The position numbers and the translations under genes are program-made. A DNA stretch of 64,000 nt from contig CAKRNA010000001.1 in NCBI GenBank assembly GCA_934365195.1, positions 62,001 to 126,000 on the forward strand, given 5' to 3'. Positions 41,813 to 50,297 of this stretch are shown here, piece by piece. A model generated the notes under the pieces. That model had not been told where the DNA came from, ran no database searches, and worked only from the letters and a program-made list of their open reading frames with translations. The stretch is from an uncultured Clostridia bacterium (GTDB lineage: Bacteria; Bacillota; Clostridia; Christensenellales; CAAEEZ01). Positions within the stretch are counted from its first letter, which is position 1, and the number at the start of each line of letters is the position of its first letter.

Positions 41813-43282
41813 CTACAACTGCAACAAGAAAAACAGCAACGCAACAAGCATTAAGCCCGAAACGGCAATGATTTTCGTTTTGCGTTTTAGCATAACTTGG
41901 CTAGACAACACGCCCTCCGCCAGAAGATAAAAACTTAGCCCCGTGGTTGTAAGCGCAACGTTAAGAGTGTTAAAGGCAAGGCTATTAACAGCAAGCGTTA
42001 CGAATTTAATCGGAATTAGCACGTAGTCGATAGCAATCACGATAGGCGCAAAAGCAGGGATAAGCCCCACGATAGTAAACGTCACGGTAAGTGCGTAAAT
42101 TAAGGACATAAACGGCATAATTATGAAATTTACGGGGAGAAATAGCACCGCAAACTCCTTAAACCAGTAAGAAACCAGCGGGAATATTGCAAAGTTTACG
42201 CCAAGGCTTAGGGCAATTAAATCGTTAGCCCATTTTGGAATTCTCTTAAAGCGAATTAGTTTTGAAAAAGCAAAAATTCCAAACACCGCAAGAAAACTCA
42301 TTTGAAAACTTATGGTAAAAATCGAGTACGGTTTGAACAACACGATGATAATTCCTGAAAGCCCAAGCGCCGATAATCCGTCCGCTTTGTAGCCTAATTC
42401 CCTAGAAAACAGCACGACTACGCTCATAATAGTAGCCCTTACCATACTAGGCGAGAAACCGCATAGCACGTTGTACAAAATCAGCACCGTTATGGTGATT
42501 AGCATATTTAATAGGCGTTTTATCCTTAGTTTTTTGTTGATATATAGGATAATTGCCGTAAGAAAATCGATATGCAAGCCCGAAACTGCAAAAATATGGC
42601 TAAGCCCCGTCTTGCTTACGCTCTCTTTTAGTTCGCTAGTCATAGCACTTTTGTCGCCAAGCAGCATTCCGAGAGCGATACCTTCGCCGTCCTCTCTTAA
42701 ATAGGCGGAGTACACGCTTTTCACCCTAAGTTTTACCTTTTCGCTCAGTTTAATTTTGCCGTCACGCACCTTTGCGATATTATTAGTGGCTAAAAGATAA
42801 TAAATTCCGTCGTCGTACAGGCTTGTTACGTAGCCGTTTTTTGCGTCGAATTCAATATTGCTCATATTATCATACGAGTACACGATATCGCCAACCGAAA
42901 ATTCATTGTTTGTTTTCAAAAGTAGCCTTCCGCCTAACTTTTTGTTTCCGACCACCACTTCGTCCAAGACGTAACTATCCTTATTTACTTCACACACTCT
43001 GCCCTCGATAGACTGCGGCTTTTCGCTAACTTTGTTTACCGCAATATAGTACCCGAAAGCCGACGTAGATATAATACTTAGCAGCATACACACGCCGACA
43101 AAAGCATATTTCGTCCACTTCCTCTTTATTAGCGTTGCAAAAATAAAGAACAAACTAAACATCAAAAGCAAGGATAAACAAATTACGTTAAACTTGCATT
43201 CGACAATAATAACTATACTTAGTAGCATAGCCAAAAAGCCGAACACCATAGGTCTGTAATTTATAATCCTCTTCTTCGTCAT
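41813..43282 (-). CDS. comEC: ComEC/Rec2 competence protein, short form
   Basis: The product (489 residues) is the membrane channel for single-stranded DNA uptake in transformation. An N-terminal part with two helices and an OB-like segment is followed by the Competence domain (about residues 190-489) with GLSHIFAVSGLHIDFL (the conserved SGLH) and many helices. ComEC proteins of 700-800 residues also carry a C-terminal metallo-beta-lactamase nuclease domain, which is absent here. Short forms are known in anaerobes, so this need not be a defect. The start has only a weak AGGG site upstream. The downstream gene is holA. Confidence 0.88.
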   Translation of the reverse strand: MTKKRIINYRPMVFGFLAMLLSIVIIVECKFNVICLSLLLMFSLFFIFATLIKRKWTKYAFVGVCMLLSIISTSAFGYYIAVNKVSEKPQSIEGRVCEVNKDSYVLDEVVVGNKKLGGRLLLKTNNEFSVGDIVYSYDNMSNIEFDAKNGYVTSLYDDGIYYLLATNNIAKVRDGKIKLSEKVKLRVKSVYSAYLREDGEGIALGMLLGDKSAMTSELKESVSKTGLSHIFAVSGLHIDFLTAIILYINKKLRIKRLLNMLITITVLILYNVLCGFSPSMVRATIMSVVVLFSRELGYKADGLSALGLSGIIIVLFKPYSIFTISFQMSFLAVFGIFAFSKLIRFKRIPKWANDLIALSLGVNFAIFPLVSYWFKEFAVLFLPVNFIIMPFMSLIYALTVTFTIVGLIPAFAPIVIAIDYVLIPIKFVTLAVNSLAFNTLNVALTTTGLSFYLLAEGVLSSQVMLKRKTKIIAVSGLMLVALLFFLLQL

Positions 43283-43372
43283 TAGTATTTTTAAAACCCT
43301 ATATAATTACACAAAACGTGGTTTATCTATCTTTTTTGCACAATAAAACCTCAATTTGTGCTAATAAATGAT

Positions 43373-43403
43373 AAAAAGCGTAACCATAAAAGTTACGCTT
43401 TTT
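43373..43403. terminator. Terminator after the GlpA/GlpB-like trio
   Basis: AAAAAGCGTAAC (43373-43384) and GTTACGCTTTTT (43392-43403) form a perfect stem with T-runs on both strands. It lies 14 bases beyond the DUF1667 gene on the minus strand. Confidence 0.85.
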
Positions 43404-43416
43404 CTATTTATTTTAA

Positions 43417-43764
43417 TTAGTTTCTGTTACAAGTTGCAACTATATCAGCGCCCGTTCCAAGTACGTTAGCAATAATTACGTCACCGATTTTTACCGGTAA
43501 AGCAACCTCTACTTTACGTAGTTCGTTAAGTACTTTGAATATCATAGCCTTATCGATTGCTTGGTTGGTTTTGCAAGAAACTACAGCGCCGTCCTTAATT
43601 CTTACTAGCGAGGTAACTACTCTTTTTGGGTTGGTTACTTCTTGCTTTCCGTAAGTCTCTCCTCTTTTACAAGTGTTTCCGCTTACTTTAATTTCGTCGC
43701 CGTTGATTTCAACGGTTAGCGGACAACCCATAGGACAGTTGATACAAGTTATATTCTTAATCAT
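43417..43764 (-). CDS. DUF1667 small iron-sulfur-type protein
   Basis: This 115-residue protein has an N-terminal cysteine cluster (ITCINCPMGC, with Cys at 7, 10 and 14, then GNTCKRG with a Cys near 31) like the iron-sulfur motif of molybdopterin-type enzymes. The family (DUF1667) nearly always follows a pair of FAD-dependent dehydrogenase genes, as here. It probably carries electrons from or stabilises that complex. The ATG at 43762-43764 follows AGGAGGTATAAG; a 7-residue upstream extension is not needed. Confidence 0.88.
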   Translation of the reverse strand: MIKNITCINCPMGCPLTVEINGDEIKVSGNTCKRGETYGKQEVTNPKRVVTSLVRIKDGAVVSCKTNQAIDKAMIFKVLNELRKVEVALPVKIGDVIIANVLGTGADIVATCNRN

Positions 43765-43774
43765 CTTATACCTC

Positions 43775-45007
43775 CTACTTCTCAAGCGATAAAACGATAT
43801 CGCCGGTTATCTTACTCTTATCAAGTTCAACGCTTTCCATTTCGCCCGGAGTAAATATCATTGCTTTCTTAGTATAAATAACTTCGTCGCCACATTTAAC
43901 GTTTAGCCTTGCTCCCTTATAAACGTCGCCAACTCTGAAGTAGATTTTTACTTTGCCTTCGCCTGCATATACCGATTGAGGTAAAGCGTATCTAACGCCG
44001 TTTTCAGCAAGCACTTTATATGACTTGTCGGAAGTTTGAAGTTCGCCCTTAGCGTACTCTGAAGCGTACTTACCTGCGATAGTACCCTCTGCAGATACGT
44101 TATCAACTAGGTCGTGAACGTGAAGTACGTTACCGCAAGAGAAAATACCCGGGATATTTGTTTGACGATATTCGTCAACAACAGCGCCCGTGGTAATAGG
44201 GCTCATATTTAAACCTAAGTTAGAAACAAGGTCATTCTCAGGAATCAAACCAACGCTTAGTAGCAAGGTGTCGCACTCTACGAATTTCTCGGTTTCTAGT
44301 TTTGGTCTTCTATCCTCGCCAACCTCAGCATAGTACAAGCCTTCTAGCCTGTCCTTACCAACTACTCTCGTAATGGTGTGAGAGAAGTGTAGAGGAATAT
44401 CAAAGTCGTCCAAACATTGAACGATGTTTCTCTTTAATCCTGAAGAATAAGGCATAAGTTCTAGCACCATTTGTACTTTTGCGCCTTCAAAAGTCATTCT
44501 TCTTGCCATAATTAGTCCGATATCGCCGCTACCTAAGATAACCACTTTTTTACCTACTCTGTAGCCCTCGATATTCATCATACGTTGTGCCATTCCTGCG
44601 GTGTAGATACCGGCAGGTCTAGTTCCGGGAAGTTGGATAGCACCGGCAGTCCTTTCCCTACAACCCATTGCAAGTACTACTGATTTTGCCTCTACGGTGA
44701 ACACGCCTTCGCTTGGGCAAACTGCGGTAACTTTGTGGTCGTCGGTGATGCCGATTACCATAGCCTCTAATACAACTTTAATATCGGTTTTTGCTACCAT
44801 ATCAACAAAGCGGCTAGCATACTCAGGACCGGTCAATTCTTCTTTGAAGTAGTGTAGTCCGAAACCGTTGTGGATACATTGATTTAAAATTCCGCCTAGT
44901 TTTACGTCTCTTTCCAAAATAATTACGGAACTACCGTTTTCACGAGCGGATAAAGCAGCAGCCATTCCTGCAGGGCCACCACCGATTACGCATACGTCAA
45001 ATTTCAT
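43775..45007 (-). CDS. FAD/NAD(P)-dependent oxidoreductase, GlpB-like partner
   Basis: This 410-residue flavoprotein has two nucleotide motifs: CVIGGGPAGMAAA at the N-terminus for FAD and VVILGSGDIGLIMA (about residues 151-164) for a second dinucleotide. It resembles the second subunit of the anaerobic glycerol-3-phosphate dehydrogenase-type complexes of Firmicutes, and the C-terminal part past about residue 310 has an extra beta-rich domain. Its start overlaps the stop of the GlpA-like gene by 11 bases, so the two are coupled. It probably passes electrons from the first subunit to NAD(P) or a quinone-like acceptor; the acceptor is not known. Confidence 0.85.
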   Translation of the reverse strand: MKFDVCVIGGGPAGMAAALSARENGSSVIILERDVKLGGILNQCIHNGFGLHYFKEELTGPEYASRFVDMVAKTDIKVVLEAMVIGITDDHKVTAVCPSEGVFTVEAKSVVLAMGCRERTAGAIQLPGTRPAGIYTAGMAQRMMNIEGYRVGKKVVILGSGDIGLIMARRMTFEGAKVQMVLELMPYSSGLKRNIVQCLDDFDIPLHFSHTITRVVGKDRLEGLYYAEVGEDRRPKLETEKFVECDTLLLSVGLIPENDLVSNLGLNMSPITTGAVVDEYRQTNIPGIFSCGNVLHVHDLVDNVSAEGTIAGKYASEYAKGELQTSDKSYKVLAENGVRYALPQSVYAGEGKVKIYFRVGDVYKGARLNVKCGDEVIYTKKAMIFTPGEMESVELDKSKITGDIVLSLEK

Positions 45008-46433
45008 ATTCTACCTCCTTCAACTTACCTATTGCAATCTCGCTTGCCCCGTTGTCTTTCTTAACAGCGGTTACAGGGATATTTAACTCTCTTGCGATAA
45101 TATCGATTACTCTTGGAGCACAGAAACCGCCTTGGCATCTGCCCATACCTGCCCTAGTTCTACGCTTAACAGCGTCAACGCTCTTTGCAGGAAGCGGAGA
45201 ATGGATAGCGGTAACGATTTCAGCCTCGGTTACCTTTTCGCAACGGCAAATAATTCTGCCCCACTTAGAGTCCTCTTTTACCTTCTCGTTAAGTTGTTCC
45301 GGAGTTAGATTTACAAAACGAACGTGCTCAGGATTCTCTACAATTACGTCCTTTTTTTCTAGTTTTACAATTTCACCAACCATATCGGTAATCTTCTTTG
45401 CAATAGCAGGAGCAGAAGAAAGCCCCGGAGAGCAAATACCGGTTACGGTGATAAAGTTAGGTATTTTCTTAGAAAATTCAATTACGAAGTCGTCGCCAAC
45501 AACGTGTCTAACGCCTGCATAAAGCCTAATAACCTTACGATAGTTTACGGTTTTGTAGGTCTTTGATACGCCTTGTCTGATTTGGTCAAGACCGTCTAGG
45601 GTAACTGCTTTGTCGTCGCCGTCCTCTACGATAATAGAGGTAGGTCCGTACAATACGTTACCGTCAGCGGTAGGAGCAACCAAGATACCCTTTCCTCTTT
45701 CGTCAGGTAGAGGGAAAATAACGGTATGAACGTTCTTTCTTTCCTCTTGGTCTAGTAGGATATAGTCGCCTCTTCTAAATACTTCGTCGTAAACTTCGGC
45801 GCCTATTTGCTTGTTAAGAGTCATAGAGCCTGCACCTGCACAGTTGATTACGACTTTTGCTTCGAATACTTCGCCCGACTTAGTGGTTACTTTGAAAGTT
45901 TCGCCCTCTTTCTTTACGTCAACAACCTCTTGACCTACTTTAACCTCTGCACCGTTTAAGATTGCGTGGTCGCATAGTGCGATGGTTAGTTTGTAAGGAG
46001 ATACGATGCCGGCATCTTTTGCCCACAATGCCCACTCGATATCGTCAGCGATATTTGGTTCGATTTCCACAATCCTATCCCTACCGATAATCTCTACGTC
46101 AACACCGTTTTTAACACCCTTGTCGTAAAGTTCTTCGATACCTTTTTTACCACCTGCGGTAGTAACAACAAGAGAACCGGTATTAACGTAAGGCACGTGT
46201 AGTTCCTTTACTAAAGATTGCATTAGTTTGCAACCCTTAACGTTAAGTTCGGCTTTAAGTGTATTAGGCTTACAGTCGTAACCGGCGTGCACAATACCAC
46301 TATTTGCACGGCTTGCTCCACAACTTACGTCGTCGTTCTTTTCCAGTAGCAAGCATTTCGTATTGTATCTTTGTAGTTCGTCAAGAACCGCACAACCGAT
46401 AACGCCGCCACCTACGATAATAACATCAAACAT
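44997..46433 (-). CDS. GlpA-like glycerol-3-phosphate dehydrogenase
   Basis: This 478-residue FAD-dependent dehydrogenase starts with the FAD motif VGGGVIGCAVL (about residues 7-17) and has the DAO-type fold with SGIVHAGYD and YAGVRHV. The C-terminal 70 residues carry a BFD-like [2Fe-2S] motif (CRCEK and GRCQGGFC). It fits the clostridial GlpA-like or GlpO-like enzyme that oxidises glycerol-3-phosphate to dihydroxyacetone phosphate. With the FAD protein and DUF1667 behind it, the trio is typical. A GGAAGG site precedes the ATG. Other hydroxy-acid substrates are possible. Confidence 0.87.
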   Translation of the reverse strand: MFDVIIVGGGVIGCAVLDELQRYNTKCLLLEKNDDVSCGASRANSGIVHAGYDCKPNTLKAELNVKGCKLMQSLVKELHVPYVNTGSLVVTTAGGKKGIEELYDKGVKNGVDVEIIGRDRIVEIEPNIADDIEWALWAKDAGIVSPYKLTIALCDHAILNGAEVKVGQEVVDVKKEGETFKVTTKSGEVFEAKVVINCAGAGSMTLNKQIGAEVYDEVFRRGDYILLDQEERKNVHTVIFPLPDERGKGILVAPTADGNVLYGPTSIIVEDGDDKAVTLDGLDQIRQGVSKTYKTVNYRKVIRLYAGVRHVVGDDFVIEFSKKIPNFITVTGICSPGLSSAPAIAKKITDMVGEIVKLEKKDVIVENPEHVRFVNLTPEQLNEKVKEDSKWGRIICRCEKVTEAEIVTAIHSPLPAKSVDAVKRRTRAGMGRCQGGFCAPRVIDIIARELNIPVTAVKKDNGASEIAIGKLKEVEYEI

Positions 46434-46474
46434 GGTTTTCCTTCCTTTATATAATGTTTTTAATAATGTTCAAT

Positions 46475-47005
46475 TTATTTGCAAAATTTTTCGTCGTAGG
46501 CTTTCATATCGCTCTTGATATATTCAATAGCCTTCTCTCTGCCGTAGATATTTAGCACAACCGTGGTTTTACCTTCAAGTTGCTTGTACACTCCAAAAAA
46601 GTGTCTAATCTCGGCAACGTAGTTAGGAGGTATCTCCTCCACGTTTTTGTATGCGCTCCAAATAGGATCGCCAAACGGAATAGCAATTATCTTTTTGTCC
46701 TCGTCACCCTCGTCACGCATATCTACAACGCCGATAGGATAACACTTTACAAGCGACATAGACGATATAGGTTCTGAGCAAAGCACCAACACGTCCAAAG
46801 GGTCCCCGTCGTCGCTAAAAGTCCTTGGGATAAAGCCGTAGTTTGCCGGGTAGTGAGTAGCCGTAAACAAAATACGGTCAAGAAGTAGCATACCCGTTTC
46901 CTTATCTAGTTCGTACTTGTTTTTACTGCCCATAGGTATTTCTATTACGGCGTAAAACTCGTCCGCTTTAATTCTATCTTTTGCTATATCGTGCCAAATA
47001 TTCAT
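46475..47005 (-). CDS. ppa: Inorganic pyrophosphatase, family I
   Basis: The product (176 residues, usual length) hydrolyses pyrophosphate. KNKYELDKETG, TATHYPANYGFIPRT and DDGDPLDVLVL (the metal-binding Asp cluster) are family I signatures, and the later Asp in VVDMRDEGDEDKKIIAI completes it. GGAGG precedes the ATG at 47003-47005, which overlaps the stop of the upstream membrane protein gene in an ATGA; the 15-residue upstream extension would run deeper into that gene. Confidence 0.95.
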   Translation of the reverse strand: MNIWHDIAKDRIKADEFYAVIEIPMGSKNKYELDKETGMLLLDRILFTATHYPANYGFIPRTFSDDGDPLDVLVLCSEPISSMSLVKCYPIGVVDMRDEGDEDKKIIAIPFGDPIWSAYKNVEEIPPNYVAEIRHFFGVYKQLEGKTTVVLNIYGREKAIEYIKSDMKAYDEKFCK

Positions 47006-47421
47006 TCTTCGTCCTCCAAGTCTTTGTGATTTTTGCCGTACTTTTTCCATTTTATCGCATACTTAACGCCTTGATAAAACATTGCTCCGCTAAATACGTA
47101 CAACAAATCCCCCAACACTCCGCTATCGCTTGTAGAATACTTAAAATAGATTGCAAGCCCTAAGAACGTAGCGAATATAACAAAGGATAATATAACCACT
47201 CTGTCGTAGTTTCTATTTATGCTAAACGGCATTATCACAAGTAAGCATACACCTAAACTGAAAGTATAGATGTCGAACAGGGTATTTGCCACAGCAAAGT
47301 CAAGTTGCTTGTTTAGTGCCTGTTTTTTTAGAAAAATCACCAAAAACAACGCACCTATGATATATCCGAATAAAGCAATATACCCCACGGCTTTTAAAAT
47401 CTTTTTTTGTTTATCATTCAT
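47002..47421 (-). CDS. Small membrane protein
   Basis: This protein of about 139 residues has four hydrophobic helices and a charged C-terminal tail (YGKNHKDLEDEE). I do not recognise a family. The ATG at 47419-47421 is preferred; an in-frame TTG eight codons upstream has no better ribosome binding site. It is coupled to ppa by an ATGA overlap. Confidence 0.65.
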   Translation of the reverse strand: MNDKQKKILKAVGYIALFGYIIGALFLVIFLKKQALNKQLDFAVANTLFDIYTFSLGVCLLVIMPFSINRNYDRVVILSFVIFATFLGLAIYFKYSTSDSGVLGDLLYVFSGAMFYQGVKYAIKWKKYGKNHKDLEDEE

Positions 47422-47542
47422 ATACGGAAATATTCTATCATACAATAGGTTATTTTGACAACTATATTTTTTATTATAATATATATATTAGTGTTTTGTC
47501 GGTCGAATAATCGACAAAGATAAATAAATGATTAAAAACTAT

Positions 47543-47572
47543 TAAAAAAGCAGGGACTTTTGCTCCCCGCTT
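47543..47572 (-). terminator. Terminator of the 47604-48173 gene
   Basis: AGCAGGGA (47549-47556) pairs with TCCCCGCT (47564-47571) with one wobble on the minus-strand RNA. A T-run follows on the minus strand. Confidence 0.78.
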
Positions 47573-47603
47573 TTTAAAAATTCACCCTAAATTTTTTGGC
47601 GAT

Positions 47604-48173
47604 TTATTGTTCATTTTGTCTTAAAAGCAATTTATTGCAATTTTTTACCACCTTAATTCCGTCGTGCAAAGGAACTGCTAAAAATATAATGCTCATTAGC
47701 ACGCCCGCCGCATACAAGGTATATAACGCTTGCATATTGCCTTTTACCATCTCGTAAAACGCCCTCGCCACGTTTGCAGGCTCTTCGTTTACCATAAAAA
47801 TAGTCCCGTTTTGAGCCGCTCCCGTTGGATCAAAAAAGCAAGCGATAAACACGTAAAGAAGCGGAAGAGTAAGAATAAAAGTGTACACGGTTATGCCTAT
47901 CGTAAGTTTTTTGCGCCATTTAAGGCTGGTAAGCCTTGCGGATAGGTTGGAAAAAGTAAGTATTCCTATCGACATAAAAGTAATAACTAATACGTACGCT
48001 AAAATCAAGTTTTTTTGGATAATGCCGTCGTAAAATTTTAGGATATTAAGTCCTCCTATCCTACCAACCGTAAGTATAGATAGCACACCTAGTATCTCGC
48101 TGACGAACGCAACGATATACATCACGGCAAAAAACACCTTTCTTTTTGTTGTAGGTTGATTTAAAGTTTTCAT
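47604..48173 (-). CDS. Four-TM membrane protein of unknown function
   Basis: This 189-residue protein has four hydrophobic helices spaced evenly, with a loop of about 35 residues between the third and fourth. No motif is recognised. The ATG at 48171-48173 follows GGGGGAC; the 43-residue upstream extension is Lys/Ile-rich and unlikely. It is a single-gene unit with its own terminator. Confidence 0.7.
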   Translation of the reverse strand: MKTLNQPTTKRKVFFAVMYIVAFVSEILGVLSILTVGRIGGLNILKFYDGIIQKNLILAYVLVITFMSIGILTFSNLSARLTSLKWRKKLTIGITVYTFILTLPLLYVFIACFFDPTGAAQNGTIFMVNEEPANVARAFYEMVKGNMQALYTLYAAGVLMSIIFLAVPLHDGIKVVKNCNKLLLRQNEQ

Positions 48174-48406
48174 ATAGTCCCCCAAAATTATCAATACGTA
48201 AATTTTACCACATAATTTTGCTTTCTTGAATTTTTCGCTAAAAAAATCAATATGCCGCCTAATTTTTCGAATATTTGCCTTATTTAATAAAAAAATCGCC
48301 AAAAAATTTAAAAAAATCGCATATTTACAGGCTGTTTTACCAAAAAATCGCTATTTTTAGAGGTATTTTTTATTAAAATCATATTTAATTTTCTTAAAAA
48401 ATTCGT
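48174..48406. other. Gene-free AT-rich stretch
   Basis: Between two single-gene units there are long A/T runs and repeated AAAAAATCG/TTTAAAAAAAT-type motifs. It should hold the promoter of the four-TM protein, but none was clear. No gene was seen here or in 48434-48611. Confidence 0.45.
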
Positions 48407-48433
48407 CAAAAAAAGGAGCAAATCCGCTCCTTT
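48407..48433 (-). terminator. Terminator of the aminotransferase gene
   Basis: AAAGGAGC (48412-48419) and GCTCCTTT (48426-48433) form a perfect 8-bp stem with a T-run on the minus strand. It lies about 180 bases beyond the aminotransferase stop. Confidence 0.7.
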
Positions 48434-48611
48434 ATTCGTTTTAATATTAAATTACGACTTTTGCAAACCTGTTTCGTTCACCTTTAATAAATAGCGCCTG
48501 TACGTCGCCATATTTTTAAGCAATAATAATTTCTCGTATCAGTTTACCTAAAAATCGCAAATTATGGTTCTACTTTTTTAAAGTCCGCTTGGTAAGGCGA
48601 TAATTTGAAAA

Positions 48612-49796
48612 TTATTTATATTCCTCTGCAAGTTGCTTAAACTTTTTCAAACTTCTTTCAATAGTTTCGGTTTTTACGCAGTAGGAAATTCTTACGTAAC
48701 CGGGGCAGCCAAAACCATCACCGGGAACAAGCAACAAGTCGTACTTTTTCGCTCTTTCTGAGAATGCGTTAGCATCGTCTTCAAGCGCTTTTACAAACAG
48801 ATAAAACGCTCCGTCAGGGCTAACCGCCTCATATCCGTACGAGGTAAGCGCACCATACAAAATATCCCTATTCTTTTTGTAGTAGTCCACGTCCGAAGTT
48901 TTGCCCACGCACTTAGCAACTACCCTTTGGTACATACTGCTGGCACACACGTAGCCAAGCGTTCTTCCCGCTCCGCAAACGGCAAGGTAAATCTCTTTTG
49001 AGTCGTCAGCCTTAGGATTAACCGCAATATAACCTATTCTTTCGCCCGGTAATGAAAGCGACTTACTATAAGAGTAGCAAACCAAGGTGTTATCGTAGTA
49101 GCAAGGTAGGTAAGGAACTTGTTTCTCCCCGTAAACTATCTCTCTATAAGGCTCATCGGCAAGCAAATAGATAGGGTGTCCGTACTCGATTTGCTTTTGT
49201 TTTAATAGGTTGCACAGCCTAATAATAGTATCCTCTCCGTACACTTTTCCCGACGGATTATTAGGTGAATTTATTACTATACCCTTCGTTTTTTCGCTTA
49301 GGTTTTTCTCCAAGTCCTCAAAATCTATCTCAAAGTTTTTTAGGTCGGGTTTTACCACTTTAAGTTTTCCGCCCATTCCCTCGCAGAATACCTTGTACTC
49401 AGGAAAATACGGAGCGATTGCAATAAACTCGTCACCACCTGTACAAAGCGCCTTAAAGCAAATGGTAAGCGATGCTGCCGCACCCACCGTCATATACAAA
49501 TCGTCCGCCGAAAAATTCACGCCAAAACGCTTGTTTATATCGTCCGCCAAGGTTTTTCTAACGTCAAAGTCACCTTGAGCCGAGGTGTATCCGTGAAGTT
49601 CTGCTGCGTCCATTTCGCTAAGTAGTTCTAAAATGCTTTCCTTAATGCACTCCGGTGCAGGAACGTTGGGATTGCCAAGGCTGAAATCAAATACGTTGTC
49701 CTTTCCAACCTCTTGCGCCCTCTTTTTGCCGAACTCGAATATCTCACGAATAACCGACCTTTTGTTGCCTAAATCATACATCTCTTTTGAATACAT
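48612..49796 (-). CDS. Class I aminotransferase (aspartate type)
   Basis: This 394-residue PLP enzyme has NSPNNPSGKVY (about residues 176-186), LADEPYREIVYG and the PLP lysine in CYSYSKSLSLPGERIGY (Lys about 240). These are the class I aminotransferase signatures, closest to aspartate or alanine type. It would move an amino group between an amino acid and 2-oxoglutarate. GAGGTTAATT precedes the start. It is a single-gene unit; specificity cannot be set by eye. Confidence 0.9.
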   Translation of the reverse strand: MYSKEMYDLGNKRSVIREIFEFGKKRAQEVGKDNVFDFSLGNPNVPAPECIKESILELLSEMDAAELHGYTSAQGDFDVRKTLADDINKRFGVNFSADDLYMTVGAAASLTICFKALCTGGDEFIAIAPYFPEYKVFCEGMGGKLKVVKPDLKNFEIDFEDLEKNLSEKTKGIVINSPNNPSGKVYGEDTIIRLCNLLKQKQIEYGHPIYLLADEPYREIVYGEKQVPYLPCYYDNTLVCYSYSKSLSLPGERIGYIAVNPKADDSKEIYLAVCGAGRTLGYVCASSMYQRVVAKCVGKTSDVDYYKKNRDILYGALTSYGYEAVSPDGAFYLFVKALEDDANAFSERAKKYDLLLVPGDGFGCPGYVRISYCVKTETIERSLKKFKQLAEEYK

Positions 49797-49963
49797 AATT
49801 AACCTCTTTGTAAAATTTTAACACAGCAAGCGAATTTTATCAAACGATATTTTGCCCTTCTTGGTATTTTGCACGCTAAACTTTGTTTGTCACCAAAACT
49901 CTGCCTAAACGGTTTTGCATAATAATAAATTTTAGTTTATAAAAATAACTACCCCTTATATAT

Positions 49964-49992
49964 TTGTAAAAATTTCCTAGGTGTGTTATTAT
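49964..49992 (+). promoter_or_regulatory. Promoter of the ACT-UPF0210 operon
   Basis: TTGTAA (49964-49969), a 17-base spacer and TATTAT (49987-49992), 29 bases before the start codon. Confidence 0.7.
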
Positions 49993-50021
49993 TAAAAAAA
50001 AGAATTAAAGAAGAGGTCAAT

Positions 50022-50288
50022 ATGAAAGCAGTAGTTTCCGTTATCGGCAAAGACAAAACAGGTATTATTTACCACGTTACAAAGGCTTTATACGAGGAAG
50101 ACATCAACGTAGAAGATATCTCTCAAACCATACTTCAAGACTATTTCACAATGATTATGCTAGTTTCTATGAAAGACACTACCAGCATTGAGAAAATCAA
50201 CGAAAAACTTAGCGTTTTATCCGAGGAACTAGGCGTTCAAATACGTTTGCAACACGAAGACATTTTCAACGCTATGCACAAAATCTAA
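50022..50288 (+). CDS. ACT domain protein (UPF0237-like)
   Basis: This 88-residue protein is a single ACT domain, as in the UPF0237 family: VVSVIGKDKTGIIYHVTKAL then VEDISQTILQDYFTM, matching the glycine-cleavage regulator type of ligand-binding fold. It would bind a small molecule, probably an amino acid. The ATG at 50022 follows AGAGGT; the 13-codon upstream extension overlaps the promoter. The UPF0210 gene follows 9 bases downstream; this pair is conserved across Firmicutes, so the two proteins probably act together. Confidence 0.9.
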   Translation: MKAVVSVIGKDKTGIIYHVTKALYEEDINVEDISQTILQDYFTMIMLVSMKDTTSIEKINEKLSVLSEELGVQIRLQHEDIFNAMHKI

Positions 50289-50297
50289 GGAGCAAAA

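Noticed and set aside
48174..48611. Possible small RNA or riboswitch upstream of the four-TM gene
   Set aside because: Only A/T runs and one terminator stem were seen. There is no conserved core of any riboswitch I know.
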